64,000 bases of DNA, from contig OY969922.1 of assembly GCA_963704595.1 (NCBI GenBank), positions 3,410,001 through 3,474,000 of the forward strand, in the 5' to 3' direction. The notes beneath the pieces were generated by a model. The model saw only the letters and a program-made list of their open reading frames with translations, made no database searches and had not been told where the DNA came from. The DNA comes from Acuticoccus sp963704595 (GTDB taxonomy: Bacteria; Pseudomonadota; Alphaproteobacteria; Rhizobiales; Amorphaceae). Both the position numbers and the translations under genes were made by a program. Of the stretch, positions 34,979 through 43,693 are shown one piece after another; position 1 is the stretch's first letter, and the number at the start of each line of letters is the position of its first letter.

Positions 34979-35864
34979 ATGGGCTTTGCCGACAGCCTCG
35001 GGGCCGCCGCCGCAGCGACCGATGACGTCCTGACCCGGACCCTCGGGCGCGTCGAGGCGGACGGCCGCTGCCCACCCCGGCTGGTGGAGGCGACGCGCCA
35101 TGCGCTGCTGGGCGGCGGCAAGCGTTTCCGCCCGTTTCTCGTCATCGAATGCGCCCGCGCCTGCGGGGCGGACGACCTCGCCCCCGCGACAGCCGTCGGC
35201 GCCGCGTTCGAATGCCTCCACGCCTACAGCCTCGTCCACGACGATCTCCCCGCAATGGACGACGACGACATGCGCCGCGGCCGCCCCACCGTCCACAAGG
35301 CCTATGACGAGGCGACGGCGATTCTCGTCGGCGACGGGCTGCAGGCGCTGGCGTTCGAGATCATCACCTCGCCGCCGGTGAGCCGCCGAAGCGGCGGGCC
35401 CCCTCGCCCGCCTCCTCGCCGAAGCCTCCGGCTTTGCCGGGATGGTCGGCGGTCAGTATCGCGACCTCAACGCCATCGGGCTCGACGCGGCGGGCGTCCG
35501 CCTGATGCAGTCGATGAAGACCGGCGCGCTGATCCGGGCCGCCGCCGAGGCGGGCGCCGTCACCGCCGGCGCGTCGGCGGACGTTCGTGCCGGATTCGCC
35601 GCGTTCGGCGCGCGGCTCGGCGAGGCGTTCCAGCTCGCCGACGACCTCCTCGACATCGAGGGGACAGCGGAGGAGACGGGCAAGCGCGTCGGCAAGGACG
35701 AAGGCGGCGGCAAGGCGACCATCCCGCAGCTCGTCGGCGTCGAGACCGCGCGCGGCAGGCTTGCCGAGGCGGTGGCTGACGCGGCACGCCAGCTCGAGGC
35801 GCTCGGCGCGTCTGGCGGCGTCCTCTCCGAGGCGTGCCGGTTCGTCGCGGAAAGGCGTTCCTGA
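34979..35864 (+). pseudogene. ispA: Frameshifted polyprenyl synthetase (farnesyl diphosphate synthase)
   Basis: IspA condenses isopentenyl and allyl diphosphates into farnesyl diphosphate. The first frame carries LLGGGKRFRPFLV, the first Asp-rich motif in LVHDDLPAMDDDDMRRGRPTVH and ILVGDGLQALAFEII. At 35381-35385 (GTG AGC C GCC GAA) an extra C shifts the frame. The second frame supplies GMVGGQYRDL, the second Asp-rich motif in FQLADDLLDIEG and GKATIPQLVGVE, ending at 35864. The repaired length of 294 residues is exactly that of the family. ATG 34979 with AAGGGTGA upstream is the likely start. Loss would be lethal or severe, so a consensus error is the likelier cause. A separate class dxs gene is not next to it. 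Confidence 0.88.
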
Positions 35865-35939
35865 AGGCTCGCTGAACGGCGATCTCAGCACCGGTTCAGC
35901 CGACATTGCCTATTCTCCATGTGTGAGATGGAGGGTGCC

Positions 35940-36497
35940 GTGAGAAATCTGTTGTTTGCTGCCGCCGGAATGGCGGCCCTGCTGGGAGCCGCGACGTTCG
36001 CGACCCCGTCCACCGCCGGCGCCGAAGACGGGGGCTATGAGCCGACCCGGATCGACCGCTACGACGCGTCCGGAATGCCGCTCGACAGCGTGCCGCTGAG
36101 CCCGGCACCGTCGCAGCGCCTCGCGACCCGCCAGCGCGCGCCGGCTTCCGAATTCGATGCAGGCCGCGCAGACGGGGGCGGAAGGCTCGATGCGCTGCGC
36201 AGCCAGGATGCCGGTGCGCCGGTGGATGTCGCCTGGTCGCGCCCGCCGGGCTGGAGGCCACCGCACCGGCCGCCGCACTACCGGCCGCCGCATTACCGGC
36301 CTCCGCACTACCGTCCGCCGTACTACCGGCCGCCAATCGCGGTCTATCCGCCCTACTACGCGCCGCCGATCTACGCGCCCGGTCCGGTCTATCGTCCGCC
36401 GCGGTGCGTGACGCGGGTGGTGCGGCGGACCCCGCGCGGGCGTGTCGTCCGTGTGATCCGCGGCTGCGGCGGCCGCCCCTACTGGCGCGGCTACTAG
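35940..36497 (+). CDS. Secreted Pro/His/Tyr-repeat protein, unknown function
   Basis: The 185-residue product starts at GTG 35940, chosen because GGAGGG lies directly upstream; ATG 35919 is a weaker option. A signal peptide (LLFAAAGMAALLGAATFATPSTAGA) precedes an unremarkable middle, then four RPPHY/RPPYY units and a Pro/Tyr-rich stretch (AVYPPYYAPPIYAPG). The C-terminus RCVTRVVRRTPRGRVVRVIRGCGGR has two Cys residues and is very basic. Such proteins are common in the Hyphomicrobiales envelope but have no known role; the Tyr/His-rich repeats could bind metal or polymer. It converges with leuC. Confidence 0.75.
   Translation: MRNLLFAAAGMAALLGAATFATPSTAGAEDGGYEPTRIDRYDASGMPLDSVPLSPAPSQRLATRQRAPASEFDAGRADGGGRLDALRSQDAGAPVDVAWSRPPGWRPPHRPPHYRPPHYRPPHYRPPYYRPPIAVYPPYYAPPIYAPGPVYRPPRCVTRVVRRTPRGRVVRVIRGCGGRPYWRGY
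36267..36335 (+). repeat. In-frame tandem repeat of a 15-base unit (RPPHY)
   Basis: Four consecutive 15-base units at 36267-36281, 36282-36296, 36297-36311 and 36312-36326, followed by a partial fifth, encode RPPHY, RPPHY, RPPHY, RPPYY and RPP. Units differ by one to two bases. The array can expand or contract by slippage. Confidence 0.85.
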
Positions 36498-36502
36498 AAC
36501 GA

Positions 36503-36532
36503 TTGCGGCGCGGCCCGAGGGCCGCGCCGCAA
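36503..36532. terminator. Long GC hairpin between the secreted protein gene and leuC
   Basis: TTGCGGCGCGGCCC (36503-36516) is the perfect reverse complement of 36519-36532, separated by two bases, so about 13 bp can pair. It fills the 40-base gap between convergent stop codons. No T-run follows on either strand. Confidence 0.6.
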
Positions 36533-36537
36533 GCACG

Positions 36538-37947
36538 TCAGATGGTGCGGACGTCCACGAAGTGGCCGGCGATCGCCGCCGCCGCCGCCATCTGGGGCGA
36601 CACGAGGTGGGTGCGCGAGCGCAGGCCCTGACGGCCCTCGAAGTTGCGGTTGGAGGTCGACGCGCAGCGCTCCTCCGGGTTCAGGCGGTCGGCATTCATG
36701 CCGAGGCACATCGAGCAGCCCGGCTCGCGCCACTCGAAGCCCGCCTCGATGAAGATCTTGTCGAGCCCTTCTTGCTCCGCCTGCGCCTTCACGAGACCGG
36801 AGCCCGGCACGATCAGCCCCGTCACCCGCTCGGCCATCTTCTTGCCGCGGACGATCTCGGCGACGGCGCGCAGATCCTCGATCCGCCCGTTGGTGCACGA
36901 GCCGATGAAGACCTTGTCGATCTCGATCTCGGTCATCGGCGTCCCGGGCGTCAGGCCCATGTACTTCAGCGCCCGCTCCACCGAACGGCGCTTGTCCGGG
37001 TGCGCGATTTCCGCAGGATCCGGCACCTTCCCCTCGATCGACACGACCGTTTCGGGCGAAGTGCCCCAGGTCACGACCGGCGGCAGGTTGGCCGCGTCGA
37101 GCGTCACTTCGACGTCGAACACCGCGTCGGGGTCGCTGGGGAGGCTCTTCCAGTAGGCGACCGCCTGGTCCCAGGCGGCGCCCTTCGGTGCCTTGGGCCG
37201 GCCGTTGATGTACTCGTAGGTGGTCTCGTCCGGTGCGACCATGCCGGCGCGCGCGCCCGCCTCGATCGACATGTTGCAGACCGTCATCCGCCCTTCCATC
37301 GACAGGGCGCGGATGGCGCTGCCGGCGAACTCGATGACGTGCCCGGTGCCGCCGGCGGTGCCGATGTGGCCGATGATGGAGAGGACAATGTCCTTCGCCG
37401 TCAGCCATGACGGGGCGACGCCGTCCACGGTGATGCGCATGTTCTTCGACTTGCGGGCGACCAGCGTCTGCGTGGCGAGGACGTGCTCCACCTCGGACGT
37501 GCCGATCCCCTGTGCCAGAGCGCCGAACGCGCCGTGCGTGGAGGTGTGGCTGTCGCCGCACACGATGGTCATGCCGGGCAGCGTGAAGCCCTGCTCCGGG
37601 CCCACGATGTGGACGATGCCCTGGCGAATGTCGCGCTCGTTGTAGTATTCGAGGCCGAACGCGACGGCATTCTCGGCCAGTGTCTCGACCTGGAGGCGCG
37701 ACTCGGGGTCGTCGATGCCCTGGCTGCGGTCCGTCGTCGGCACGTTGTGGTCAACGACTGCCAAGGTCCGCGTCGGGGCATGAACCTTGCGTCCGGCGAG
37801 ACGCAGGCCTTCGAACGCCTGAGGCGATGTGACTTCATGGACGAGGTGGCGGTCGATATACACGAGCGCCGTACCGTCATCGGCGATCTCGACCAGATGG
37901 TCGTCCCAGATCTTGTCGTACAGCGTGCGGCCGGCCATTGCACTCAT
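36538..37947 (-). CDS. leuC: 3-isopropylmalate dehydratase large subunit
   Basis: LeuC, with LeuD, isomerises 2-isopropylmalate to 3-isopropylmalate in leucine synthesis using a [4Fe-4S] cluster. The 469-residue protein starts with RTLYDKIWDDHLV and shows IVCGDSHTSTHGAFGALA, the cluster ligand Cys in IGSCTNGRIEDLRA (about residue 347) and the pair in PGCSMCLGMNADRL (about 407-410), and ends SRTHLVSPQMAAAAAIAGHF. All three cluster Cys are present. leuD is not adjacent and must lie elsewhere. The start could also be the ATG three codons in. Confidence 0.96.
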   Translation of the reverse strand: MSAMAGRTLYDKIWDDHLVEIADDGTALVYIDRHLVHEVTSPQAFEGLRLAGRKVHAPTRTLAVVDHNVPTTDRSQGIDDPESRLQVETLAENAVAFGLEYYNERDIRQGIVHIVGPEQGFTLPGMTIVCGDSHTSTHGAFGALAQGIGTSEVEHVLATQTLVARKSKNMRITVDGVAPSWLTAKDIVLSIIGHIGTAGGTGHVIEFAGSAIRALSMEGRMTVCNMSIEAGARAGMVAPDETTYEYINGRPKAPKGAAWDQAVAYWKSLPSDPDAVFDVEVTLDAANLPPVVTWGTSPETVVSIEGKVPDPAEIAHPDKRRSVERALKYMGLTPGTPMTEIEIDKVFIGSCTNGRIEDLRAVAEIVRGKKMAERVTGLIVPGSGLVKAQAEQEGLDKIFIEAGFEWREPGCSMCLGMNADRLNPEERCASTSNRNFEGRQGLRSRTHLVSPQMAAAAAIAGHFVDVRTI

Positions 37948-38030
37948 TCCCTCAACGCGTTTTTAGATGTCCTTCAATTGCCAAGTCGTGCCGTCGTTGA
38001 CAAGGCGCGCCCGGCTACAGGAGATACCTT

Positions 38031-38438
38031 TTGGACGTTGACCAACTTTGCAGGCGGTACCTGAGCGCCATCGAGGCGGGGGACTATGCTGCCGTCCTCT
38101 CCCTCTTCCGGCCGAATGCGAGGGTCCATTCGCCGCTCTACGGCTTGCAACCCGTCGATCTGTTTTTTGCAAACGTGTTCAGCGATACGGCGCGATCCAC
38201 CACCCGGCTGATCCGCATCCTGACGGCGCGGAAGCCGGACAACGCCCTCGCGGTGCAGTTCGAGTACAGCTGGACGCTGTCGAACGGCACGATCGTCGAA
38301 TTCGAGGTCGTCAACATCCTCGAACTGGACGAAGACGGGTTGGTGACCAAGCTGACCGTCCTCTACGACACCGCACCGCTGCGCGCGGCACACGAGGATG
38401 CCGCGAGGCAGCGCGAATCCGGGACCGCAGCGCGCTAG
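38031..38438 (+). CDS. SnoaL/NTF2-like fold protein
   Basis: The 135-residue protein fits the SnoaL-like, nuclear-transport-factor-2 fold: an N-terminal helix VDQLCRRYLSAIEAGDYAAVLSLF followed by RVHSPLYG, VQFEYSWTLSNG and EFEVVNILELDEDGLVTKLTVLYD. Members are ketosteroid-isomerase-like enzymes or binding proteins, so no reaction can be given. It begins at TTG 38031, preceded by AGGAGAT. Its last four bases overlap the end of convergent ptsN, so the two 3' ends share sequence. It is divergent from leuC. Confidence 0.8.
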   Translation: MDVDQLCRRYLSAIEAGDYAAVLSLFRPNARVHSPLYGLQPVDLFFANVFSDTARSTTRLIRILTARKPDNALAVQFEYSWTLSNGTIVEFEVVNILELDEDGLVTKLTVLYDTAPLRAAHEDAARQRESGTAAR

Positions 38439-38896
38439 TTCGCGCTGACCGGGGTGCGCGTGAGGTAGTAGTGGGCGTCACCGCGTGAGGCGGCGTCGCG
38501 CAGCTCGTCGGCGAGGCCGGGCGAGCGCAGGACCCGGGCGATCTTGGCAAGGGCCTTCAGATGATCGGCCCCGGCGTCTTCCGGGGCGAGAAGGGCGAAG
38601 ATCAGGTCGACCGGCTGGTCGTCGAGCGAATCGAAGGTGATCGCGCTCCTGAGCCGGAAGAACACCCCGACGATCTCGTCGAGGTCCGCGAGCTTGCCGT
38701 GCGGGATCGCGACGCCGTTGCCGACGCCGGTCGAACCCAGCCGCTCGCGCTCCAGCAGCGTGTCGAAGATCGCCCGCTCGGGCATCCCCGTCCGCTTGGC
38801 GAGCGCGGCGCTCACTTCCTGGATCGCGTGCTTCTTGGAGTGAACGTCGACGTCGATGTAAACGGCGTCCTGGCTGATGAGTGCGCCGATATCCAT
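38435..38896 (-). CDS. ptsN: Nitrogen-regulatory PTS EIIA protein PtsN
   Basis: PtsN (EIIANtr) accepts a phosphoryl group from NPr and regulates potassium transport, PHB turnover and other processes. The 153-residue protein has the phospho-acceptor His in GNGVAIPHGKLADL (about residue 66), with ERERLGSTGVG before it and LLAPEDAGADHLKALAKIARVL after it. It lies 8 bases downstream of hpf on the same strand in the classic lptB-rpoN-hpf-ptsN order. Other Ntr-PTS genes (ptsP, npr) are not in the window. Confidence 0.95.
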   Translation of the reverse strand: MDIGALISQDAVYIDVDVHSKKHAIQEVSAALAKRTGMPERAIFDTLLERERLGSTGVGNGVAIPHGKLADLDEIVGVFFRLRSAITFDSLDDQPVDLIFALLAPEDAGADHLKALAKIARVLRSPGLADELRDAASRGDAHYYLTRTPVSAN

Positions 38897-38904
38897 AAAG
38901 GCCG

Positions 38905-39516
38905 CTAACCCGCCGTCCCTGTTCCCTGCACCGATGCGGCACCGGAAACCATCGACGGGTCGATCCAGCCCACGTTCCCGTCCGCACGGCGGAACACGAC
39001 GTTGAGCGTCTTGTTCGCGGCGTTCATGAACATCAGGGCCGGCGTTTCGGTGAGGTCGAGCTCGAGGACGGCCATGCCGACGGTCATCGTCTTGATCTTG
39101 GTGGGAGTCTCGGCGACGACGAGCGGTGCGTAGTTGGCCTCCAGCTCCTCCTCGTCGTCCGGCGTCTCGATCTGGAATTCCATCGCCGCGGCGGCGATTT
39201 CGCCGACGGAAGGCGCGCCGGTGTGGTGCGCCTTGAGGCGGCGCTTGTAGCGGCGGAGGCGCTTGTCGATCTTCTCGGCCGCGACTTCGAACGCGTGGGG
39301 CGCCTCGCCGGCATTGCCGGAGGCACGCAGGACGATCCCGGTGTCGAGGTGGATGGTGCAGTCGGCGTCGAAGCCGGCGGACGACTTCTTGAGGGTGACC
39401 TGGCCGGTGTAGTGCCCGTCGAAATATTTCGAGACGGACTCGGTCAGACGCTCCTCGATGCGCGTTCGCAGCGCATCACCAACGTCCATGTGTTTTCCGG
39501 CAATCGTCAACGGCAT
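38905..39516 (-). CDS. hpf: Ribosome hibernation promoting factor, long form
   Basis: The 203-residue protein has an N-terminal ribosome-binding RaiA/HPF domain (IAGKHMDVGDALRTRIEERL, then DCTIHLDTGIVLRASG and KIDKRLRRYKRRLKAHH) and a C-terminal dimerisation domain of the long-form type (MAVLELDLTETPALMFMNAANKTLNVVFRRADGNVGWIDP, read in parts). The long form makes 100S ribosome dimers in stationary phase. It follows rpoN by 138 bases, which may hold its own promoter, and is upstream of ptsN. Confidence 0.94.
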   Translation of the reverse strand: MPLTIAGKHMDVGDALRTRIEERLTESVSKYFDGHYTGQVTLKKSSAGFDADCTIHLDTGIVLRASGNAGEAPHAFEVAAEKIDKRLRRYKRRLKAHHTGAPSVGEIAAAAMEFQIETPDDEEELEANYAPLVVAETPTKIKTMTVGMAVLELDLTETPALMFMNAANKTLNVVFRRADGNVGWIDPSMVSGAASVQGTGTAG

Positions 39517-39654
39517 AGGAGGCAGCCTTCTGTCCCGACCCAGGGAGTATAAACGTTCTTGGCCGGCGCGGAAGGCCGGCGGTGCGGCGCCGACGATGGG
39601 TGGTCAGATCGGGCTCGCGTGGCGCGGCCTTCTATGGCCGCGCCGCCGCCCGTG

Positions 39655-41019
39655 TCAACGCCGGGCTGCGCTGGAGCTGAACCCTTCGTGCCGAGCCATG
39701 CGCCGGCGCTCCACGGAGGACGGGATGTTCATCGCCTCGCGATATTTGGCGACTGTGCGCCGCGCGATCACGATCCCCGAGGCTTTCAGCGTCTTCACGA
39801 TCTCGTCGTCGGAGCGGACGCTGGCCGCGGTCTCGCTCTCCACAAGAAATCGGATCTTTGCACGGACCGAGTCCGCCGAGACGCTGCCGTCGGCCGCATC
39901 GATCGCCACCGCGAAGAAGGCGCGGAAAGGGAAGACGCCGCGCGGCGAGGTCAGCGCCTTGTTGGAGACGACGCGGCTCACCGTGGATTCGTGCATGCCG
40001 ATGTCCTCGGCGATTTCGCGCAGGGTGAGCGGGCTCACATGCTGCGCCTTGCCTTCGAAGAAGGCCCGCTGGCGCGTCACGATCGCGCTCGCGACCTTCA
40101 CGATGGTGCGGGCGCGCTGGTCGAGGCTGCGGGTCAGCCAGTGGGCCGAGCGCATGCACTGGTTGGCAAAGCTCGTCGCCGGCCCCGCACCGCAGGCGGT
40201 GATTTCAGCATGATATTCTGAATCGATCAGGACGCGCGGCAGGCGCTGCGTGTCGAGGATCACCTTGAAGCCGCCGTTGCCGAGAGGCTGGACGATCACG
40301 TCCGGCTCCATGATCTGCACGGGGGTGGTGTCGAACGTGCGGCCCGGGCGCGGGTCGAGCGCACGGATGCGGGCGGCGACAGCGAGCACCTCGGCCTCGC
40401 TGGAATTGGCAAGGTCCGCCAGACGCCTGACGTCGCGCTTGGCGAGGATCTGGAGGTTGGCGAGAACGCATTTCGCGACGCCGCAGAGCTCGCCCCGGTC
40501 GGCGAGCTGGAGCGAGAGGCACTCCTCCAGCGAGCGGGCGAAGAGCCCCGCCGGCGTGATGCCCTGAAGGCGTGTCAGCGTCCCCTCGACTGCGGCGCGG
40601 GAGACGGCAAGGTGCCCGATCGCGGTGTCGACCACATCCTCCTCGAGCCGGCCGTCCTCGTCGAGCGAGTTGATGAGATAGGACGCGATGTCACGCTCGG
40701 CCGGCGTGAAGCCGAGGCCGACGCTCTCGCGCTGGCAGTGGGTCGCGAGCGAGGTGCGCTCGGCCACCGTCGCCATCGGGTCGTTCATGAAATCGCGGGA
40801 GACTTCCCGCTTTGCCGTGATCCGGCCGTCGCCGCGGGGGGCGGGCCTCGTGTCGGCACGGGCCGCGAGGGTGAGGAGCGGGTTCTGGTCCACCTCCTCC
40901 CGAACTGCGGCCTCGAGCTCCAGGTTGGACATTTGCAGGAGCTTGATTGCCTGCATCAACTGCGGCGTCATTGCGAGCGTCTGACGCTGGGACTGGACGA
41001 GCCTGAGCTGCGGTGTCAC
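39655..41019 (-). CDS. rpoN: RNA polymerase sigma-54 factor
   Basis: RpoN directs transcription at -24/-12 promoters with enhancer-binding activators. The protein starts with LRLVQSQRQTLAMTPQLMQAIKLLQMSN (region I, Gln-rich), followed by the core-binding region (LINSLDEDGRLEEDV; SLEECLSLQL), the helix-turn-helix in LREIAEDIGMHESTVSRVVSNK, and the RpoN box ARRTVAKYRE near residue 430. The GTG at 41019 is preferred because region I begins just after it. The longer frame opens at TTG 41085 overlapping lptB's stop. With this start the length is 454 residues, somewhat short but complete. Confidence 0.95.
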   Translation of the reverse strand: MTPQLRLVQSQRQTLAMTPQLMQAIKLLQMSNLELEAAVREEVDQNPLLTLAARADTRPAPRGDGRITAKREVSRDFMNDPMATVAERTSLATHCQRESVGLGFTPAERDIASYLINSLDEDGRLEEDVVDTAIGHLAVSRAAVEGTLTRLQGITPAGLFARSLEECLSLQLADRGELCGVAKCVLANLQILAKRDVRRLADLANSSEAEVLAVAARIRALDPRPGRTFDTTPVQIMEPDVIVQPLGNGGFKVILDTQRLPRVLIDSEYHAEITACGAGPATSFANQCMRSAHWLTRSLDQRARTIVKVASAIVTRQRAFFEGKAQHVSPLTLREIAEDIGMHESTVSRVVSNKALTSPRGVFPFRAFFAVAIDAADGSVSADSVRAKIRFLVESETAASVRSDDEIVKTLKASGIVIARRTVAKYREAMNIPSSVERRRMARHEGFSSSAARR

Positions 41020-41081
41020 GAAAATTCCATCGGTTGGCGCGTTCCTTGCATGCTTAATCAATAAACATTGAAACGCGGCTG

Positions 41082-41852
41082 TCAAAGACGGAATTTGTCT
41101 CCGAGATAGAGGCGCCGGACGTCGGGGTGCGCGACGATCTCCTCAGGCGTTCCCTCGGTCAGGACCGAGCCTGACGCGATGATCGTGGCCCGGTCGATAA
41201 GCCCCAAAGTTTCCCGCACGTTATGGTCGGTGATGAGAACGCCGATACCGCGCCGCGTCAGGTGCCGCACCAGCGCCTGAATATCCGATACCGCAATCGG
41301 ATCGACGCCGGCGAAAGGCTCGTCGAGGAGCATGAAGTCCGGCCGGGAGGCGAGCGCACGCGCAATTTCCACGCGCCGCCGCTCGCCGCCGGAAAGCGAC
41401 GTGGCCGGCGCATCGGCAAGGCGGGTGAGGCCGAATTCGGACAGGAGCTCGTCGAGCGCGGCACGGCGCGCGGCGCGCGTCGGCTCGGTCAGCTCCAGGA
41501 TCGCCATGACGTTCTGCGCGACCGAGAGGCCACGGAAGATCGAGGCTTCCTGCGGGAGGTAGCCGATGCCGAGGCGGGCGCGCCGGTACATCGGCAGCGC
41601 CGTCACGTCGAAACCGTCGAGGGTGATGGAACCGGCATCGGGCTTGATGAGGCCGGTGATCATGTAGAACACCGTCGTCTTGCCGGCGCCGTTCGGCCCC
41701 AGGAGCCCGACGGTTTCCCCCTGCCGCAGCGAAAGGGAGACGTCCGCCACCACGGTGCGCTTGCCATAGGTCTTGGCGAGCGCGCGCACCTCGAGGCCTC
41801 TTGCCCCGTGGAGGTCGCTCATCCTCGTCTTCGGACTGACGGACTGGTCCAT
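41082..41852 (-). CDS. lptB: LPS export ABC transporter ATP-binding protein LptB
   Basis: LptB powers lipopolysaccharide extraction from the inner membrane with LptFGC. The 256-residue protein has Walker A LLGPNGAGKTTVFYM, Q-loop YLPQEASIFRGLSV, signature LSGGERRRVEIARAL, Walker B FMLLDEPFAGVDP and switch His in LITDHNVRETLGL, all with LptB-specific flanks (PNGAGKTTVFYMITGL). ATG 41852 follows AGAGGTGGG and is preferred over a GTG at 41876. lptC and lptA, normally just upstream, are not here; the gene is preceded by 204 non-coding bases and an O-antigen ligase gene. Confidence 0.95.
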   Translation of the reverse strand: MDQSVSPKTRMSDLHGARGLEVRALAKTYGKRTVVADVSLSLRQGETVGLLGPNGAGKTTVFYMITGLIKPDAGSITLDGFDVTALPMYRRARLGIGYLPQEASIFRGLSVAQNVMAILELTEPTRAARRAALDELLSEFGLTRLADAPATSLSGGERRRVEIARALASRPDFMLLDEPFAGVDPIAVSDIQALVRHLTRRGIGVLITDHNVRETLGLIDRATIIASGSVLTEGTPEEIVAHPDVRRLYLGDKFRL

Positions 41853-42055
41853 CCCACCTCTTCCGATCGCACGCACGCCGATCCTTTACCCTTTCGAAGG
41901 GCGCGAACCAAAGCGTAAAACGGCGCCGCCCCGCTTCGCCACGAACGCCAGCCTGCGGGACCCTTCGCCGTCCCGCCTGAAACATACGCCTCATTTTTAG
42001 GCACAAATGCGAACGCGCCCAAGCCGAATCGGCCTGCCGCCACCCGCTTCCCCCC

Positions 42056-43444
42056 TCACGCCGGGCCGCGGATGCCCCACGAGGTGTGCGCGACGACCAT
42101 GACCACGAGGAACTGGCCGAGGAACATGTCGGGGAAAAACAGGCTGGATTCCATCATGTTGCTGAACAGCGTCGAGATCACGTAGATCGCGAACCATGCG
42201 CTGCCCGCGAGCGCCCAGCGGTCGTTCTCCCGCCGCGCGATGGCCTTTGCGATCTTGCCGAACACATCGACGACGAAGATCGCGACGACGCCGACGAAGA
42301 GGAAGCCGCCGGTGACCATCAGGTCGAGGTAGCCGTTGTGGAACTGGCGCAGGATGAGAAGCGTCTCGTCCACCCCGTTCCAGAAGCCCAGATAGCCCCA
42401 GAGCGGATGGTAGAGCGGCAGGAGCGACCATTGCGCGCCGTACCCGTAGCCGAGCCACGGCGCCTTGCCGATGTGCTGGACCGCGGCGGCCCAGAGCTGG
42501 TCGCGCGCCGAGAAGGTCGGGTCGCCGGTCACGATCTCGGCCCAGTCCGCCCCCGTGAGGTCGAACACCCCCGTGGCGAACGTGATCGCGCTGATGATCC
42601 CGACGATCCCCACCAGCGCGAGCGCCCCGACGGTGCGGCTGTACCAGATGAGAAGATAGGCCGGCAGGAAGCCGAAGATGCACACCACCGTCAGCCCCAG
42701 CGCCGTCTTCGAGACGGTGAGCGCGAGGAACAGCAGCGCCAGGAGCGCCAGCCCGATGGTAGCCCAGAACCCCGCGGGATTGCGCACCCCGATCGCCGCG
42801 CACGCGAACGTGATCGCCATCGCCTGCGACACCATGCCCGCGACATTCTTCGAGGTGTGCATTCCCTGCAGGCCGATCGGCGACCAGGCGACGCCGGGCT
42901 GGACGACGGTGTAGGCGAAGTTGCCAAGAAGCACGAACGCGAACGCCGCCAGAACCGGGCCGAAGAACGCCCGCGGCGTGCGCAGGACGGCGGTGACGCC
43001 GAGCGCCACCAGGAAGACGATGAAGTAGACGAAGAAGCGCTTCACCGTGATCGACGGGTAGACCGACCACACCGCCGACAGGAGCATGGTGGAAAGAACC
43101 AGCACCAGCGACCAGACGCGCGCGATGAGGACGGTGATCCTCCGCCATTCCAGCATGATGAGCGGCACCGCCATCGCGGCGAACATCACGAAGACGAGCT
43201 GGCGCACCGCGTTGCCCTCGGCCGACATCCCGTCTCCGCCGAGGAACGGGCCGAAGCCGATCATCGAGAACACCGTGGACAGGAACAGGAGGATCCGCGC
43301 GATCCAGAGGGCGGTATCCCGCAGCCAGCCATCCTGGGCACCGCGCACGGCGGTCTCGCGCGCCGAAAGATGGTCGAGCCAGGTCGGCGCGCCCTGCGGC
43401 GCTTGCAGGCGCTGGCGGCGGCCGTAGGGCGAACTCTCCGCCAT
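42056..43444 (-). CDS. O-antigen ligase family (Wzy_C) membrane protein
   Basis: The 462-residue protein has about ten to twelve membrane helices and the family's central periplasmic loop with the Wzy_C block (GDPTFSARDQLWAAAVQHIGKAPWLGYGYGA, in parts), with the HNGYLDLMVTGG motif including His that is conserved in the O-antigen ligase/polymerase superfamily. Members attach polysaccharide to lipid A-core or polymerise exopolysaccharide (ExoQ-like). Substrate unknown. ATG 43444 is chosen since upstream codons are Arg-rich nonsense. It is divergent from yciB and sits where lptCA would be expected upstream of lptB. Confidence 0.87.
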   Translation of the reverse strand: MAESSPYGRRQRLQAPQGAPTWLDHLSARETAVRGAQDGWLRDTALWIARILLFLSTVFSMIGFGPFLGGDGMSAEGNAVRQLVFVMFAAMAVPLIMLEWRRITVLIARVWSLVLVLSTMLLSAVWSVYPSITVKRFFVYFIVFLVALGVTAVLRTPRAFFGPVLAAFAFVLLGNFAYTVVQPGVAWSPIGLQGMHTSKNVAGMVSQAMAITFACAAIGVRNPAGFWATIGLALLALLFLALTVSKTALGLTVVCIFGFLPAYLLIWYSRTVGALALVGIVGIISAITFATGVFDLTGADWAEIVTGDPTFSARDQLWAAAVQHIGKAPWLGYGYGAQWSLLPLYHPLWGYLGFWNGVDETLLILRQFHNGYLDLMVTGGFLFVGVVAIFVVDVFGKIAKAIARRENDRWALAGSAWFAIYVISTLFSNMMESSLFFPDMFLGQFLVVMVVAHTSWGIRGPA

Positions 43445-43693
43445 GCGTCTCCTCTGGTGGCGTCCGAAGCGTGCGTTCCGCCGCCAGTCTACAGACATGC
43501 GCCGCGTTGCGACACCACCGGGGCTGCGCAGGACTTGCGAACGATCCGCCGCCGGCGGGGTTGGTGACCGGAGGCGGCCGGTCAGATTGCCGTCTATGCC
43601 TGCCGGCGGTGCTGGGTTAGCACTGCACCCGCCGCGATGGCCGCCGTCGGCGCGGTATCGCGCCGAAACGACGATAGGGAAGGAAACGACACC

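Noticed and set aside
41085..41085. TTG at 41085 as rpoN start
   Set aside because: It would add 22 residues without family match; sigma-54 region I begins right after the GTG at 41019.
43445..43693. GGAAC on the minus strand near 43472 as an EcfG promoter
   Set aside because: No CGTT or GTT occurs at the proper spacing downstream, so it is a chance occurrence.
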